A DNA stretch of 64,000 nt from Stieleria varia (GTDB lineage: Bacteria; Planctomycetota; Planctomycetia; Pirellulales; Pirellulaceae): NCBI RefSeq assembly GCF_038443385.1, contig NZ_CP151726.1:5890001-5954000 (forward strand), in the 5' to 3' direction. Below the pieces are notes generated by a model. The model worked only from the letters and a program-made list of their open reading frames with translations. It did not search any database and was not told the origin of the DNA. How positions within the stretch are numbered: the stretch's first letter is position 1; each line of letters starts with the position of its first letter. Positions 27,124 to 36,135 of the stretch are shown piece after piece. The translations under genes and the position numbers were made by a program.

Positions 27124-28536
27124 ATGAATTCGCACATGCACAGCCGAACCGCCCGCATTCTCAGCCGGTGGTTCGGCTGCGTTCTTTTCTACACCCTCGC
27201 ACTTGGTGCCCTCAACGGATCATCGGTTGCGGCACAAGAAGCGACTCAGCCTGAGACTCCGGCAGAAACTCAAACCACAGCGCCCGAAAGTCAGTTGCGA
27301 GAGTTTCGCGGCGCGACCATGGGCACCAGCTACATGGTCAAGATCTTCGGGCACGCGGACGTACCCGACGATGAGATTCGCTTTTCCGTCGACGCGGAAC
27401 TGAGACGCGTCAACGACCAGATGTCGACCTATCTGCGGTCCTCCGAGATCAGCAAGTTCAACGTCTCAGACTCGACCGACTGGTTTCCAGTCAGCCAAGA
27501 CTTCGCCGACGTCGTTGATTTTGCTCAAGCGGTTTCTGCCAAGACCGATGGTGCTTTTGATGTCACCGTTGGCCCATTGGTCAACGCCTGGAGTTTCGGT
27601 CCCGCCGAGCGCACGGGCACACCCCCGACGTCTGATGAAATCGCATCGCTGATGAAATCGATCGGCTACCAGAAACTGTCTGTCCGCTTGGATCCACCCG
27701 CGTTGAAGAAAAACATTGCATCGCTCCAAGTCGACCTGTCGGCGATCGCGAAAGGACACGGCGTGGACCGTGTGGCAAGAATTCTGGAGGAGAAAGGCAT
27801 CCATGATTTCTTTGTTGAGATCGGTGGGGAAGTTCGTACCAGTGGCTCTAAGGACGCAGACGTATGGCAAGTCGGCATCCAGCTACCCGACAGCGTTCGC
27901 GAAACACCGATGCTGGCTCATGCGATGAGCACCGACGAGGGCGCTGATGAATCGATGGCCACATCTGGAGACTACCGAAACTATTACGAAGTCGATGGAA
28001 AACGGATTTCACACACGATCGATCCTCGGACCGGACAGCCCATCGAACATTCCCTGGCATCGGTGACCGTGATTGCTGATAGTTGCATGGCCGCTGATGC
28101 TTGGGCGACCGCGTTGAACGTAGTCGGGCAACAGTCCGGCATGAAGCTTGCCAAACAGGAGGGACTGAGCACGCTGCTCATCGCTCGTACAGAGAACGGA
28201 TTTGAAATGACCGGAACCGGGTCACTAGCTCAGTACGTTCCTCAGGTCCAATCAGATTCGGGTTCGGGGTCTCCGCAGCAGCCCCCGCAACAAACCATGC
28301 TGCAAAGCATTCTGCCGATCGCCGCGTTGACCTTTGTCGTCTTCAGCATCGTATTGATCGCAATGGCCGTGGGCGTGCTGTTCGGTGGCAAGTCCATCAG
28401 CGGTTCGTGTGGCGGACTGGCCAACAAGACCGATGAGAATGGCGCGACCAGTTGTTCCTTGTGCAGCAATCCATCGGACGCCTGCAAAGAACTGCGCGAA
28501 AAGATGCAGTCCAAATCCGAGGCCTCAAACACATAG
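27124..28536 (+). CDS. apbE: ApbE FAD:protein FMN transferase fused to NqrM-like domain
   Basis: A 470-residue protein with an N-terminal signal or anchor. Residues ~60-375 are ApbE: GATMGTSYMVKI, MSTYLRSSEISKFN, VGPLVNAWSFGP, DLSAIAKGHGVDRV, GGEVRTSG, SHTIDPRTGQPI and ADAWATALNV. ApbE attaches FMN to Thr in NqrB and NqrC. After a Gln/Pro-rich linker, residues ~394-470 form a membrane helix followed by GGKSISGSCGGL and a Cys-rich tail with CSLC and a fourth Cys, the layout of NqrM (DUF539), the factor needed to assemble the iron centre of NQR. The two are separate genes in the bacteria I know, for example Vibrio. ATG 27124 is chosen because 27031 lies inside nqrF. Confidence 0.92.
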   Translation: MNSHMHSRTARILSRWFGCVLFYTLALGALNGSSVAAQEATQPETPAETQTTAPESQLREFRGATMGTSYMVKIFGHADVPDDEIRFSVDAELRRVNDQMSTYLRSSEISKFNVSDSTDWFPVSQDFADVVDFAQAVSAKTDGAFDVTVGPLVNAWSFGPAERTGTPPTSDEIASLMKSIGYQKLSVRLDPPALKKNIASLQVDLSAIAKGHGVDRVARILEEKGIHDFFVEIGGEVRTSGSKDADVWQVGIQLPDSVRETPMLAHAMSTDEGADESMATSGDYRNYYEVDGKRISHTIDPRTGQPIEHSLASVTVIADSCMAADAWATALNVVGQQSGMKLAKQEGLSTLLIARTENGFEMTGTGSLAQYVPQVQSDSGSGSPQQPPQQTMLQSILPIAALTFVVFSIVLIAMAVGVLFGGKSISGSCGGLANKTDENGATSCSLCSNPSDACKELREKMQSKSEASNT

Positions 28537-28646
28537 CCGCGTCGCTCCGAGACGCGAGAGCGACTCGTTCAAAGTGTTTTGGCGAGTGGGTCTAAAAAGC
28601 AAACAGCGCAAGTCAACGTTCGCAACAGGCAAAACGCTCGACAGGA

Positions 28647-28723
28647 CACGCTATCGACTTGGAAAGTCGAGCGACAATTGTCGTTCGACTTTCCAAGTCG
28701 AAAACGAACACCACCATCCGCCC
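28647..28723. repeat. Palindromic intergenic repeat, family C copy 2
   Basis: Reverse-oriented, almost identical copy of 18143-18219. The hairpin arms are tcgacttggaaagtcga and tcgactttccaagtcga. Confidence 0.9.
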
Positions 28724-28909
28724 CCACACACACGATACGCATTGTGCCGACTTGCGCATCAGTCTGACCTGCATCTAGTGATCCGTTACAGCAAATTCTT
28801 AGGGTAGCGAAACTCGTCAAGAGTTTCGGCAGTAGTTGCAGATCACCGAAAGTCACGCACGACTCTCGCTACGGCCTCAACACAGCATTAAGTAGTAACA
28901 GACCACTGG

Positions 28910-29087
28910 CGGATGATTCACGCTGGCTCACGATAGTCATCGCAACACGTATGCGTGGAACGACTTGCGAAAATTGGCGCGAAAACAGACTGCGCATATC
29001 AGCCGCCACGCGATAGCGTCCGGTTCTTACGCCTTTCTTCGGGAACCGGACGCTATCGCGTTGCGGCTGATGAATAGTCCGGGCTAG
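28910..29087. repeat. Palindromic intergenic repeat, family D copy 1
   Basis: About 178 bp, matching 34706-34888 in the same orientation. The core is a long hairpin with arms starting cagccgccacgcgata and ending tatcgcgttgcggctg, separated by a short variable loop. Confidence 0.88.
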
Positions 29088-29253
29088 GTTCCGTTTCTAC
29101 CTGAGGGTTGTCCCTCGTTTCAGCTGCGCTTGCCGCTGATTCATCTCACGGCGGGTTCTGCGTCCTACCGTTACGCAACAGAACTTCGCTTGATTGCGCT
29201 CCCATAGCGCAACGGCCGATCCGCAAAGAGAATGAATACACGGGCTGACCAGA

Positions 29254-30534
29254 ATGAGTAAAGAAAAAAACGGCGACAACAAGCTACGCAACTTCCTCTA
29301 CGAAAACTCGATTTTTCTAGTCTTGGGTTCAGTCGTCGCGCTGATATGGGCCAATCTGGATGCCTCCTGGGGACACACCTCCTACAGTCACTTCGTCCAC
29401 TTTGATCTCCACGCGTTGATTGGGGGCGGGCACGACTCAACCGACGGGCACCATGGCGGCTTTACCGTCCATTTCCTCGTCAATGACATTCTGATGGCAC
29501 TGTTTTTTGCCATCGCGGCCAAGGAGGTTTGGGAAGCGATCTTGCCGGGCGGATCACTTTCCAACCTTCGCAAAGCCGCGACTCCACTGATCGGAACGTT
29601 GGGAGGAGTGATCGGCCCGGCAGCGATTTACCTGATCGGGGCACTGGCGTTCGGCCAGTTTCGAGAGCTGGGCGACGGATGGGCGATTCCCTGTGCAACA
29701 GACATTGCATTCAGTTACCTGATTGCGAAGCTCATTTTCGGTACGGGGCACCCCGCAATTTCATTCTTACTGTTGTTGGCAATCGCTGATGACGCGATCG
29801 GCCTAGCGATCCTTGCCGTTTTCTATCCGATGGCTGAAACTCAATTTGTCTGGTTACTGCTAACCGCAGTAGCCGTCGGTATCGGATTGACGATGAAGCG
29901 ATATGACGTGAAGAGTTTCTGGTGGTACCTGATGATCCCCGGCGTGATGAGTTGGTTCTCCTTTTACATGGCAGGGATCCACGCCGCATTGGGGCTCGTG
30001 CCGATCATTCCAACACTTCCTCACGCCCTCAAAGACACGGGACTGTTTGCCGATGATGAAGGTCACAGTGACGCACTGAATGAATTTGAGCATTGGTGGA
30101 AGAATCCTGTCGAGTTGATTCTCGGCTTGTTCGCGTTGGTCAATGCAGGCGTCGTCCTGTCATCATTTGGAACGGGAACATGGCTGGTCACGATGGGACT
30201 CTTCCTGGGCAAGCCGCTTGGGATCACGCTCTTCACTTTGGCTGCGATGAAGTTCTTAAGTTTGGAACTCCCCAGCGGCATGAATGTCCGACACGTCATC
30301 GTCATGGGATGTGTTGCAAGCCTTGGATTCACAGTCGCTCTGTTTGTCTCAACGGCCGCCTTCCCAACGCCAGGCCCCATTCAAGACTCAGTCAAAATGG
30401 GAGCTCTGCTCAGCTTCTTGGCTCCAATCACTGCATTCGGCTCCGCGATCTTGCTGGGAATTCGCCCAGTGGTCTTCGGTCCGAAAAAGGCCAAGAGCGC
30501 TTTCGGGCAATCCAAAGTCGGCGCAACGCACTGA
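29254..30534 (+). CDS. nhaA: Na+/H+ antiporter NhaA
   Basis: A 426-residue protein with about twelve hydrophobic helices. The family hallmarks are present: ATDIAFS with D150 (equivalent of E. coli D133) and the ion-binding pair D179-D180 in LLLLAIADDAIGLAI. NhaA exchanges one cytoplasmic Na+ for two H+. A His/Asp-rich loop (LIGGGHDSTDGHHGGF, ~56-70) replaces the shorter periplasmic loop of enterobacterial NhaA and might act in sensing or simply be a planctomycete insertion. With NQR 700 bp upstream it makes a sodium-handling neighbourhood. Confidence 0.96.
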   Translation: MSKEKNGDNKLRNFLYENSIFLVLGSVVALIWANLDASWGHTSYSHFVHFDLHALIGGGHDSTDGHHGGFTVHFLVNDILMALFFAIAAKEVWEAILPGGSLSNLRKAATPLIGTLGGVIGPAAIYLIGALAFGQFRELGDGWAIPCATDIAFSYLIAKLIFGTGHPAISFLLLLAIADDAIGLAILAVFYPMAETQFVWLLLTAVAVGIGLTMKRYDVKSFWWYLMIPGVMSWFSFYMAGIHAALGLVPIIPTLPHALKDTGLFADDEGHSDALNEFEHWWKNPVELILGLFALVNAGVVLSSFGTGTWLVTMGLFLGKPLGITLFTLAAMKFLSLELPSGMNVRHVIVMGCVASLGFTVALFVSTAAFPTPGPIQDSVKMGALLSFLAPITAFGSAILLGIRPVVFGPKKAKSAFGQSKVGATH

Positions 30535-30602
30535 TCTCCCAATTGCAAAACTCGCAAGTGCACATGCACTTGCGTTCGATCACCATTCAATCCGAAAGAA
30601 AC

Positions 30603-32108
30603 ATGCTCAACTCAATCAATCAACCCCGAATTCGAGAGTCCATCGATACACGTCAAAAAGCATTGGCGGTTAACCTGGACCCACGCTATTACGGCACGTT
30701 TGCTGAAATTGGGGCCGGCCAGGAGGTCGTCCGTTGGTTCTTTCGCGTCGGCGGTGGTGCCGGAACGATTGCAAAAAGCATGTCGGCCTACGACATGGCC
30801 GTCAGCGATGCCATCTACGGCAAAGCATCCCGCTATGTGTGCCGTGAGCGATTGGAGGCGATGCTCGACTATGAGCACAAACTGAATCTCGACCGTCTTC
30901 GTGACGTTCGCGGCGACACCACCGCATTCTTTGCATTCGCGGACACCGTTTCGGCACGTAATTTCCGTGGAACCAACGAATGTCATGGGTGGATGGGAAT
31001 CAAATTCCAGACGCACCCACGCGATCAAGACAGCCAGATCATATTGCATGTACGGATGCTGGATGTCGAAGCCGCGTTGCAACAGGAAGCCCTTGGAATT
31101 GTCGGCGTCAACTTGGTCCACGGCGCATTTGCACTTCATCACGAACCTGAGGAGCTGATCGCATCCCTGTTGGACGGTCTTTCCACCTCTCGAATCGAAA
31201 TCGACATGATCGAGTTCTCGGGAATTGCGTTCCGCAATGTGGATAGTCGATTGATGAGTCTCAAACTCGTCGAACTGGGGCTTTCGGGCGCCGCCATGTT
31301 CGCAAGCGATGGAACCGTACTGCAGCCCTCTGAGTTCTTTTACAAAAAACCCATCTTGGTGGAACGAGGAAGCTTTCGTCCAGTCTGCAAAGTCAATATG
31401 GATATGCTGCGCTGCGCTAACGATGCGTTCTCAGAGGTGCCGGGCAACGCAGGAAAGCAGATCGTCCAAGTCATGGAATTGACCATGAGCAATCTTAGGA
31501 CAGACGGAAAAATCGATCTTCGTGACTTTTTGGCCCGCGCCGACGTCCTGTCCGCCTGTGGCATGCCGGTTCTGATCTCGGACTATTTCGAATACTATCG
31601 GCTCGCAGACTATCTGTCGCGTTACACCAATCAGAACATCGCGATCACGATGGGCGCAGGCAGTCTGGTTCAACTCTTTGATGAAAAGTACTACGCCGAA
31701 CTGGAAGGCGGAATTCTAGAGGCCTTTGGCAGGCTCTTTAAAAACGGACTGAGAATTTACTGTTATCCACTGCTGGATCGAGAATCCGGGGAGCTTGTCA
31801 CAGTCGACAACCTAGCAATCGATCCCAAATTGCAACAGCTCTACGGCTACTTGCAGGACCGTGGCGTGATCAATGGACTCTGCGGGATCGACGAATCCTG
31901 CCTTGAAATCTTTTCTCGTGACGTATTGCAGAGGATCAAGGAGGGTGACAGGAGATGGGAAACGATGGTTCCTGATGCCGTCGCCGAGATCATCAAAACA
32001 AAACGCTATTTCGGATATCGGCCTCAGGAGGACGGCGCCAACCCCATGGTACCTCAGGGAATCGGTCTAGGCAGTTCGGCGTCTAGCTCTGCCATGCTCA
32101 CCTCCTGA
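30603..32108 (+). CDS. Conserved protein of unknown function
   Basis: A 501-residue soluble protein without signal peptide or membrane helices. I do not know its function. Prominent segments are YGTFAEIGAGQEVVRWFFRVGG, GTIAKSMSAYDMAVSDAIYG, HGWMGIKFQTHP, RIEIDMIEFSG and EGGILEAFGRLFKN. From memory, very similar proteins occur in cyanobacteria and other phyla with inconsistent annotation, so it is an old conserved family rather than an orphan. The frame is open upstream to 30093 but that part is a shadow of nhaA; ATG 30603 (or 30564) gives a plausible start. It lies 68 bp after nhaA and 46 bp before the CBS gene on the same strand. Confidence 0.85.
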   Translation: MLNSINQPRIRESIDTRQKALAVNLDPRYYGTFAEIGAGQEVVRWFFRVGGGAGTIAKSMSAYDMAVSDAIYGKASRYVCRERLEAMLDYEHKLNLDRLRDVRGDTTAFFAFADTVSARNFRGTNECHGWMGIKFQTHPRDQDSQIILHVRMLDVEAALQQEALGIVGVNLVHGAFALHHEPEELIASLLDGLSTSRIEIDMIEFSGIAFRNVDSRLMSLKLVELGLSGAAMFASDGTVLQPSEFFYKKPILVERGSFRPVCKVNMDMLRCANDAFSEVPGNAGKQIVQVMELTMSNLRTDGKIDLRDFLARADVLSACGMPVLISDYFEYYRLADYLSRYTNQNIAITMGAGSLVQLFDEKYYAELEGGILEAFGRLFKNGLRIYCYPLLDRESGELVTVDNLAIDPKLQQLYGYLQDRGVINGLCGIDESCLEIFSRDVLQRIKEGDRRWETMVPDAVAEIIKTKRYFGYRPQEDGANPMVPQGIGLGSSASSSAMLTS

Positions 32109-32154
32109 CGATCACTCAGTCCTCTCCTACTTCCATACTCCCATACGCTGTTAG

Positions 32155-33096
32155 ATGTCTGACGAACAAACCCTGCTCTCAAAACGACGTTCAAACACAC
32201 ATCCTGCTGGGACTGCGACGGTTGAAACCGCTCTCTGCATCGGTGCAATCATAGTCATTGCGCTGATCGGATATCGGCACTTTGGCCTTGCGATGAACCA
32301 GCAATTCTCCAGCATCGGCTCCCAGATGCAGAGTGACTCAGTTGCAGGTGTATCGAGTGCGACAAAGGAGTCACTGCCCCGAGGTCAAAGACAAACGCAC
32401 TTCATCGTCGATCCGATCTACGAAAACTTGGCATTATGCGCCCTGTTTGTGGCACTTGTTTCGATGACGCTGCTGCAATTCCGCCGGTTGATAGCCAAGA
32501 AACGGGATGAAGAAACGGAGAAGCGTGTCGCACCATCGGTATTGGTGCAACGAACACCGGCCTTGCAAAAGGTGCTCGCCAAACGAAATGAAATTCTGAC
32601 GCGATTGGAAGGTACGTGGGAGGCCGTCCTGCAGGGCCACGCGATGGTCGAGACGTACATGTCTCGTGACATCTTTTCCGTTGATCCCGATACTCCCAAG
32701 GAAGTCGCGTTGGAGAAGCTGAAAGAGCAGGGATTCCGTCGGTGCATGGTCACCGACGCCGAGGGCCACTTGAAAGGCGTTGTCAGTCTCAAAGACATCG
32801 CGTGCAAACCGGGGGAGAAAGTATCCGATGTGATGACGAACAAACCTCGTGTCGCAACTCCAACGATGGAAGTCCACATTGCCTTGACAGTCTTGTTGGA
32901 GAATCGGATTTCTTGTCTACCTGTTGTCAAGAATGGGTTGCTGGTGGGTGTTGTTTCGACCTCCGACCTGCTGATGGTCTTGCAATGTCTACTTCTGGAA
33001 ATCAGTTTGCATCGCAGCGACGTCTCTGGTACGTCGAATGATCGCCCTGCTCCACCAGTTGCTCCAAACACTCCCCAACTATCCACATCCGCATAG
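32155..33096 (+). CDS. CBS-domain-pair membrane protein with pilin-like N-terminus
   Basis: A 313-residue protein. The first ~50 residues (GTATVETALCIGAIIVIALIG) resemble the hydrophobic N-terminus of Flp pilins or TadE-like proteins. A second membrane helix lies at about 88-106 (LALCALFVALVSMTLL). A cytoplasmic linker leads to two CBS motifs: VETYMSRDIFSVDPDT ... GHLKGVVSLKDI, and VSDVMTNKPRVATPTM ... VGVVSTSDLL. CBS pairs bind adenosyl nucleotides or other ligands and regulate a partner. What it regulates is unknown. Confidence 0.85.
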   Translation: MSDEQTLLSKRRSNTHPAGTATVETALCIGAIIVIALIGYRHFGLAMNQQFSSIGSQMQSDSVAGVSSATKESLPRGQRQTHFIVDPIYENLALCALFVALVSMTLLQFRRLIAKKRDEETEKRVAPSVLVQRTPALQKVLAKRNEILTRLEGTWEAVLQGHAMVETYMSRDIFSVDPDTPKEVALEKLKEQGFRRCMVTDAEGHLKGVVSLKDIACKPGEKVSDVMTNKPRVATPTMEVHIALTVLLENRISCLPVVKNGLLVGVVSTSDLLMVLQCLLLEISLHRSDVSGTSNDRPAPPVAPNTPQLSTSA

Positions 33097-33245
33097 TAGG
33101 GATGTCCCCCATTTGATCGCTTCAGAGCAGTTTCGAACCGTTTTCACTAGTGGTGTCCTAGATTTCGGCAATGTGACAACAAACCGGGCAAAAGAGTTCG
33201 TCGCAACATGATAACGGCATCAAACCAGCGATAAGTTTTACAAAC

Positions 33246-34709
33246 ATGAACCAATACGTCCAAGAAATCCTTCAAAACGATCGAATTCCGTCACCACCCT
33301 CCGTCGCCATCCGATTGCTTGACTTGGTGTCGCAGCCGGACGTCAACGTTGACGAGCTGACCAAGGTGCTCAGTGCTGATCCGCGTCTGTCCGCCAGATT
33401 GATTGCTTATTGCAACTCACCCATGGTGGGGTCAAAGCGAAAGATCGCAAGTGTCCCACAAGCAGTGATGGTGCTTGGCCTACGCACGCTTCGACTTCTG
33501 TCGTTATCTTTCTCGTTGATGGACACTCAAAGCAAGTCAGATTTTGACTTCGATGATTTCTGGCGATCGTCGCTGGCCACTGCCGTTGCAGCAAAATGTC
33601 TCGGACGTCGCAGTGGACAAAGCGGCGACGAAGAGTTCTTGCTGGGACTCGTATTGAATATCGGTATGGTCGGAATGGGAGTGACATCCCCACAAAAACT
33701 AACTGAATTGCTTGCCGACGGTAAAGCGATGTCCGAGATCACGATCGAAATGGAAAACTCAGTCTTCGGGACCAATCGCTTCGAAGTCGGCGGAAAACTT
33801 CTTGAGAAATGGAACTTCCCATCCGCCATGGCTCAAACGATCGGTGATTTCAATCCAGAACAACTGAATCCAGAATCAACCCGACTTGCCCTCGGCCAAA
33901 CGCTTGCCGCACTGCTCTTGTCGACGGATGTCAGTGAAGCCCAGTTGGCCCAGGCAAAAACTGACGCGCTGACGCTCGCCCAAATCGACGATGTCGGATT
34001 CCGTGAGCTTTTTGACGAGATGGTCGCACAATGGACCGGTTACGAGAGCCTGTTCAATTTCGACTCGATCGCATACGGCTCTCTACAAGAGTTGGAGGAG
34101 CGTGCCAAAGACTCGATGATGAAGATCTCGCTTGGTATGGACTCCGAAATTCAGCGGATGACCATTGAGAGAAAAGAGTTGGAGGAAAGGGTGATGATCG
34201 ACGTTCTAACAAATCTCAAGAATCGTGCAGCGTACAATATCGAAGTCTCGGCGGCGTTCGAGCATCACCGTCGAAATCAGATGTCCATCGGAGTCGTCGT
34301 GATCGATATCGATCACTTCAAATCTGTCAACGATACCTACGGCCACGCTGCTGGTGATGACGTATTGAGGGCCGTCGGCAGATGTCTGGCCACCAACTGT
34401 CGAAAAGGCGACTCCGTGTACCGATACGGCGGGGAAGAGTTTGTCGCCGTCATTCACAACTGCGAATTTAATTCGATCAAAGCCGTTGCCAATCGATTCC
34501 TCACCGCGATTCAAGATCTGCAGATCGAAACCGACGTACATAGTTTGAAAATCACCGCAAGCTCGGGCGCATGCTGGGCGGACAAAGCCAATGTCCAATC
34601 GGTAGAGACGCTCTTCAATCATGCAGACAAGCTTCTGTACAAGGCAAAGGTCAACGGTCGCAATCAAATGTTCATCGACGATGTAACCACTCTGTCGGCG
34701 GCGACCTAG
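33246..34709 (+). CDS. HDOD-GGDEF protein, probable diguanylate cyclase
   Basis: A 487-residue cytoplasmic protein. Residues ~10-210 are an HDOD domain (PSPPSVAIRLLDLV, LSADPRLSARLIAYCNSP, SVPQAVMVLGLRTLRLL). A coiled linker leads to a GGDEF domain from DVLTNLKNRAAYN, with VIDIDHFKSVNDTYGHAAGDDVLR and an intact RYGGEEF site. RKGD five residues before GGEEF fits the inhibitory I-site, unlike the FHA-GGDEF protein in this window. HDOD domains are regulatory non-catalytic HD relatives, common beside motility and signalling genes. It precedes the flagellar region, so c-di-GMP control of motility is a reasonable inference. Confidence 0.92.
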   Translation: MNQYVQEILQNDRIPSPPSVAIRLLDLVSQPDVNVDELTKVLSADPRLSARLIAYCNSPMVGSKRKIASVPQAVMVLGLRTLRLLSLSFSLMDTQSKSDFDFDDFWRSSLATAVAAKCLGRRSGQSGDEEFLLGLVLNIGMVGMGVTSPQKLTELLADGKAMSEITIEMENSVFGTNRFEVGGKLLEKWNFPSAMAQTIGDFNPEQLNPESTRLALGQTLAALLLSTDVSEAQLAQAKTDALTLAQIDDVGFRELFDEMVAQWTGYESLFNFDSIAYGSLQELEERAKDSMMKISLGMDSEIQRMTIERKELEERVMIDVLTNLKNRAAYNIEVSAAFEHHRRNQMSIGVVVIDIDHFKSVNDTYGHAAGDDVLRAVGRCLATNCRKGDSVYRYGGEEFVAVIHNCEFNSIKAVANRFLTAIQDLQIETDVHSLKITASSGACWADKANVQSVETLFNHADKLLYKAKVNGRNQMFIDDVTTLSAAT

Positions 34710-34888
34710 CCCGGATTATTCACGCGACTCAATACGGTCATCGCAATACGTTTGCACGAAACGACTTGCGCGGATTGGCACGAAAACAGTCTGCGCATAT
34801 CAGCCGCCACGCGATAGCGTCCGGTTCTTGCACCTATACTCGGGAACCGGACGCTATCGCGTGCCGGCTGATGAATAATCCGCGCCTA
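34706..34888. repeat. Palindromic intergenic repeat, family D copy 2
   Basis: About 183 bp with outer arms ctagcccggattattca (34706-34722) and tgaataatccgcgcctag (34871-34888), and inner arms made of cagccgccacgcgata and its complement. It matches 28910-29087 in the same orientation. The left end overlaps the stop of the HDOD-GGDEF gene. Confidence 0.9.
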
Positions 34889-35067
34889 GTGCCAAGATCG
34901 CGAGTTGAGCTTTGATACCAGCACGGAGCGCAAGCGAGTGATTCACGGCGTTTTGTTCACTCGCTTGCGCCTCGTGCTGGTATTTGCATCGATTCCAATC
35001 AAGGTCAATTCAAAATCGCAGCATTAGGAAAAAAGCGTTTCTCAGTCGTCTGCAGATCGTGACGAGA
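34710..35067. other. Intergenic between convergent genes, 358 bp
   Basis: Occupied by repeat family D and a second, unrelated long hairpin (34915-34983), between the convergent HDOD-GGDEF gene and flhB. Either hairpin could serve as a transcription barrier. No gene is seen. Confidence 0.7.
34915..34983. repeat. 26-bp inverted repeat, family E hairpin
   Basis: Arms 34915-34940 and 34958-34983 (ataccagcac ... gcaagcgagtg and complement) match with two mismatches around a 17-nt loop. Only one copy was seen in this window. Probably a REP-type element or bidirectional transcription barrier. Confidence 0.8.
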
Positions 35068-36135
35068 TCAGGCACTCTTGCCGACTCGATTGACGATATT
35101 AAGAATCTCCGCCACCGCATGGTACAGCGAGAATGGGATGGCGGATCCGACATCGGTGTTCGCATAGAGAAACCGTGCGACCGGCTTTCGCTCGATCACC
35201 GCAACACCGTTTTGCTTCGCCACTTCAATGATCTTCTTGGCGAGGAAATCAGCACCTTTGGCAACAACGATGGGTGTTTCCATGGTCTCCCGGTCGTAAC
35301 TGATGGCCACGGCATAGTGCGTCGGGTTGGTGATCACCACCGTTGCCTTGGGAACGTCCGCCAGCATGCGTTTGCGACTCATCTCTGCTTGAATCCGGCG
35401 AACCCGAGCTTTCATCAGCGGATCACCTTCCTGATCCTTGTTCTCGTCCTTGATGTCTTGGCGGCTCATCATGATTTCCTGCAGATGTTTCCACTTTTGA
35501 TATCCAAGATCGATGATTCCGACGGCAAGCAGCAGCGCAGCGACTCCAGTCGCCGCATAGAGCAACACTTCGGCCATCACGCAAATCATTTCGCGAAAGC
35601 TACCGTAGCTTGACAACGCAATCATGGTCATCTTTGATCTCGCGATCCAAAGAATGATCACCAGGATCATCGTCGCCTTCAGAATGGAAAGAGCGCCGCG
35701 GACCAGCGACTTACTCGAAAAAATGCGGCCAAACCCTGCGGTTACGCTCAACTTGCCCCAGTTCAGGCCCAACGGCTTGAGGCTAAGGTTGAACTGAGTC
35801 TGCATCAACCCGCATAACAGCGCAACGACACCAATCGGAACGACAAAACCCAGGCAAGCCAAACCCACGATCTTGGAGTCCGTGATCACCCCAGCCACCA
35901 TCAATCGTGGCTCGACGATCACGGCTTCAAAATCGCTAAGGCGATGCGCCATGGACGCCATCAGGGTCTCAAAGAACGAGCGTCCAAAACCCCAAATCAA
36001 GGCAACAGCCGTCGCCATCATGATTCCGGCCATCAACTCTGAGCTGAAACCAATCTGACCCTCCTCACGCGATTTTAGCAATCGGTGCGGTGTGGCGTTT
36101 TCTGTTTTCTGATCCCGATCTTGCGTGTCAGCCAT
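35068..36135 (-). CDS. flhB: Flagellar type III export protein FlhB
   Basis: A 355-residue protein with four membrane helices in the first ~210 residues and a cytoplasmic domain carrying the self-cleavage motif N270-P-T-H, followed by YAVAISYDRETMETPIVVAKG. FlhB is the specificity switch of the flagellar export gate. Start TENATPHRLLKSREEGQI is typical. It is the last gene of the flgB-to-flhB operon and overlaps fliR by 8 nt. Confidence 0.97.
   Translation of the reverse strand: MADTQDRDQKTENATPHRLLKSREEGQIGFSSELMAGIMMATAVALIWGFGRSFFETLMASMAHRLSDFEAVIVEPRLMVAGVITDSKIVGLACLGFVVPIGVVALLCGLMQTQFNLSLKPLGLNWGKLSVTAGFGRIFSSKSLVRGALSILKATMILVIILWIARSKMTMIALSSYGSFREMICVMAEVLLYAATGVAALLLAVGIIDLGYQKWKHLQEIMMSRQDIKDENKDQEGDPLMKARVRRIQAEMSRKRMLADVPKATVVITNPTHYAVAISYDRETMETPIVVAKGADFLAKKIIEVAKQNGVAVIERKPVARFLYANTDVGSAIPFSLYHAVAEILNIVNRVGKSA

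Larger units (their letters stand above)
28537..29253. other. Intergenic, 717 bp, palindromic repeats C and D
   Basis: The stretch carries repeat family C (28647-28723) and family D (28910-29087), both repeated elsewhere in the window. The remaining ~165 bp before nhaA should hold its promoter. No gene is seen. Confidence 0.7.

Noticed and set aside
30093-30602. Upstream extension of the unknown protein gene at 30603
   Set aside because: This part is an out-of-frame reading of nhaA.
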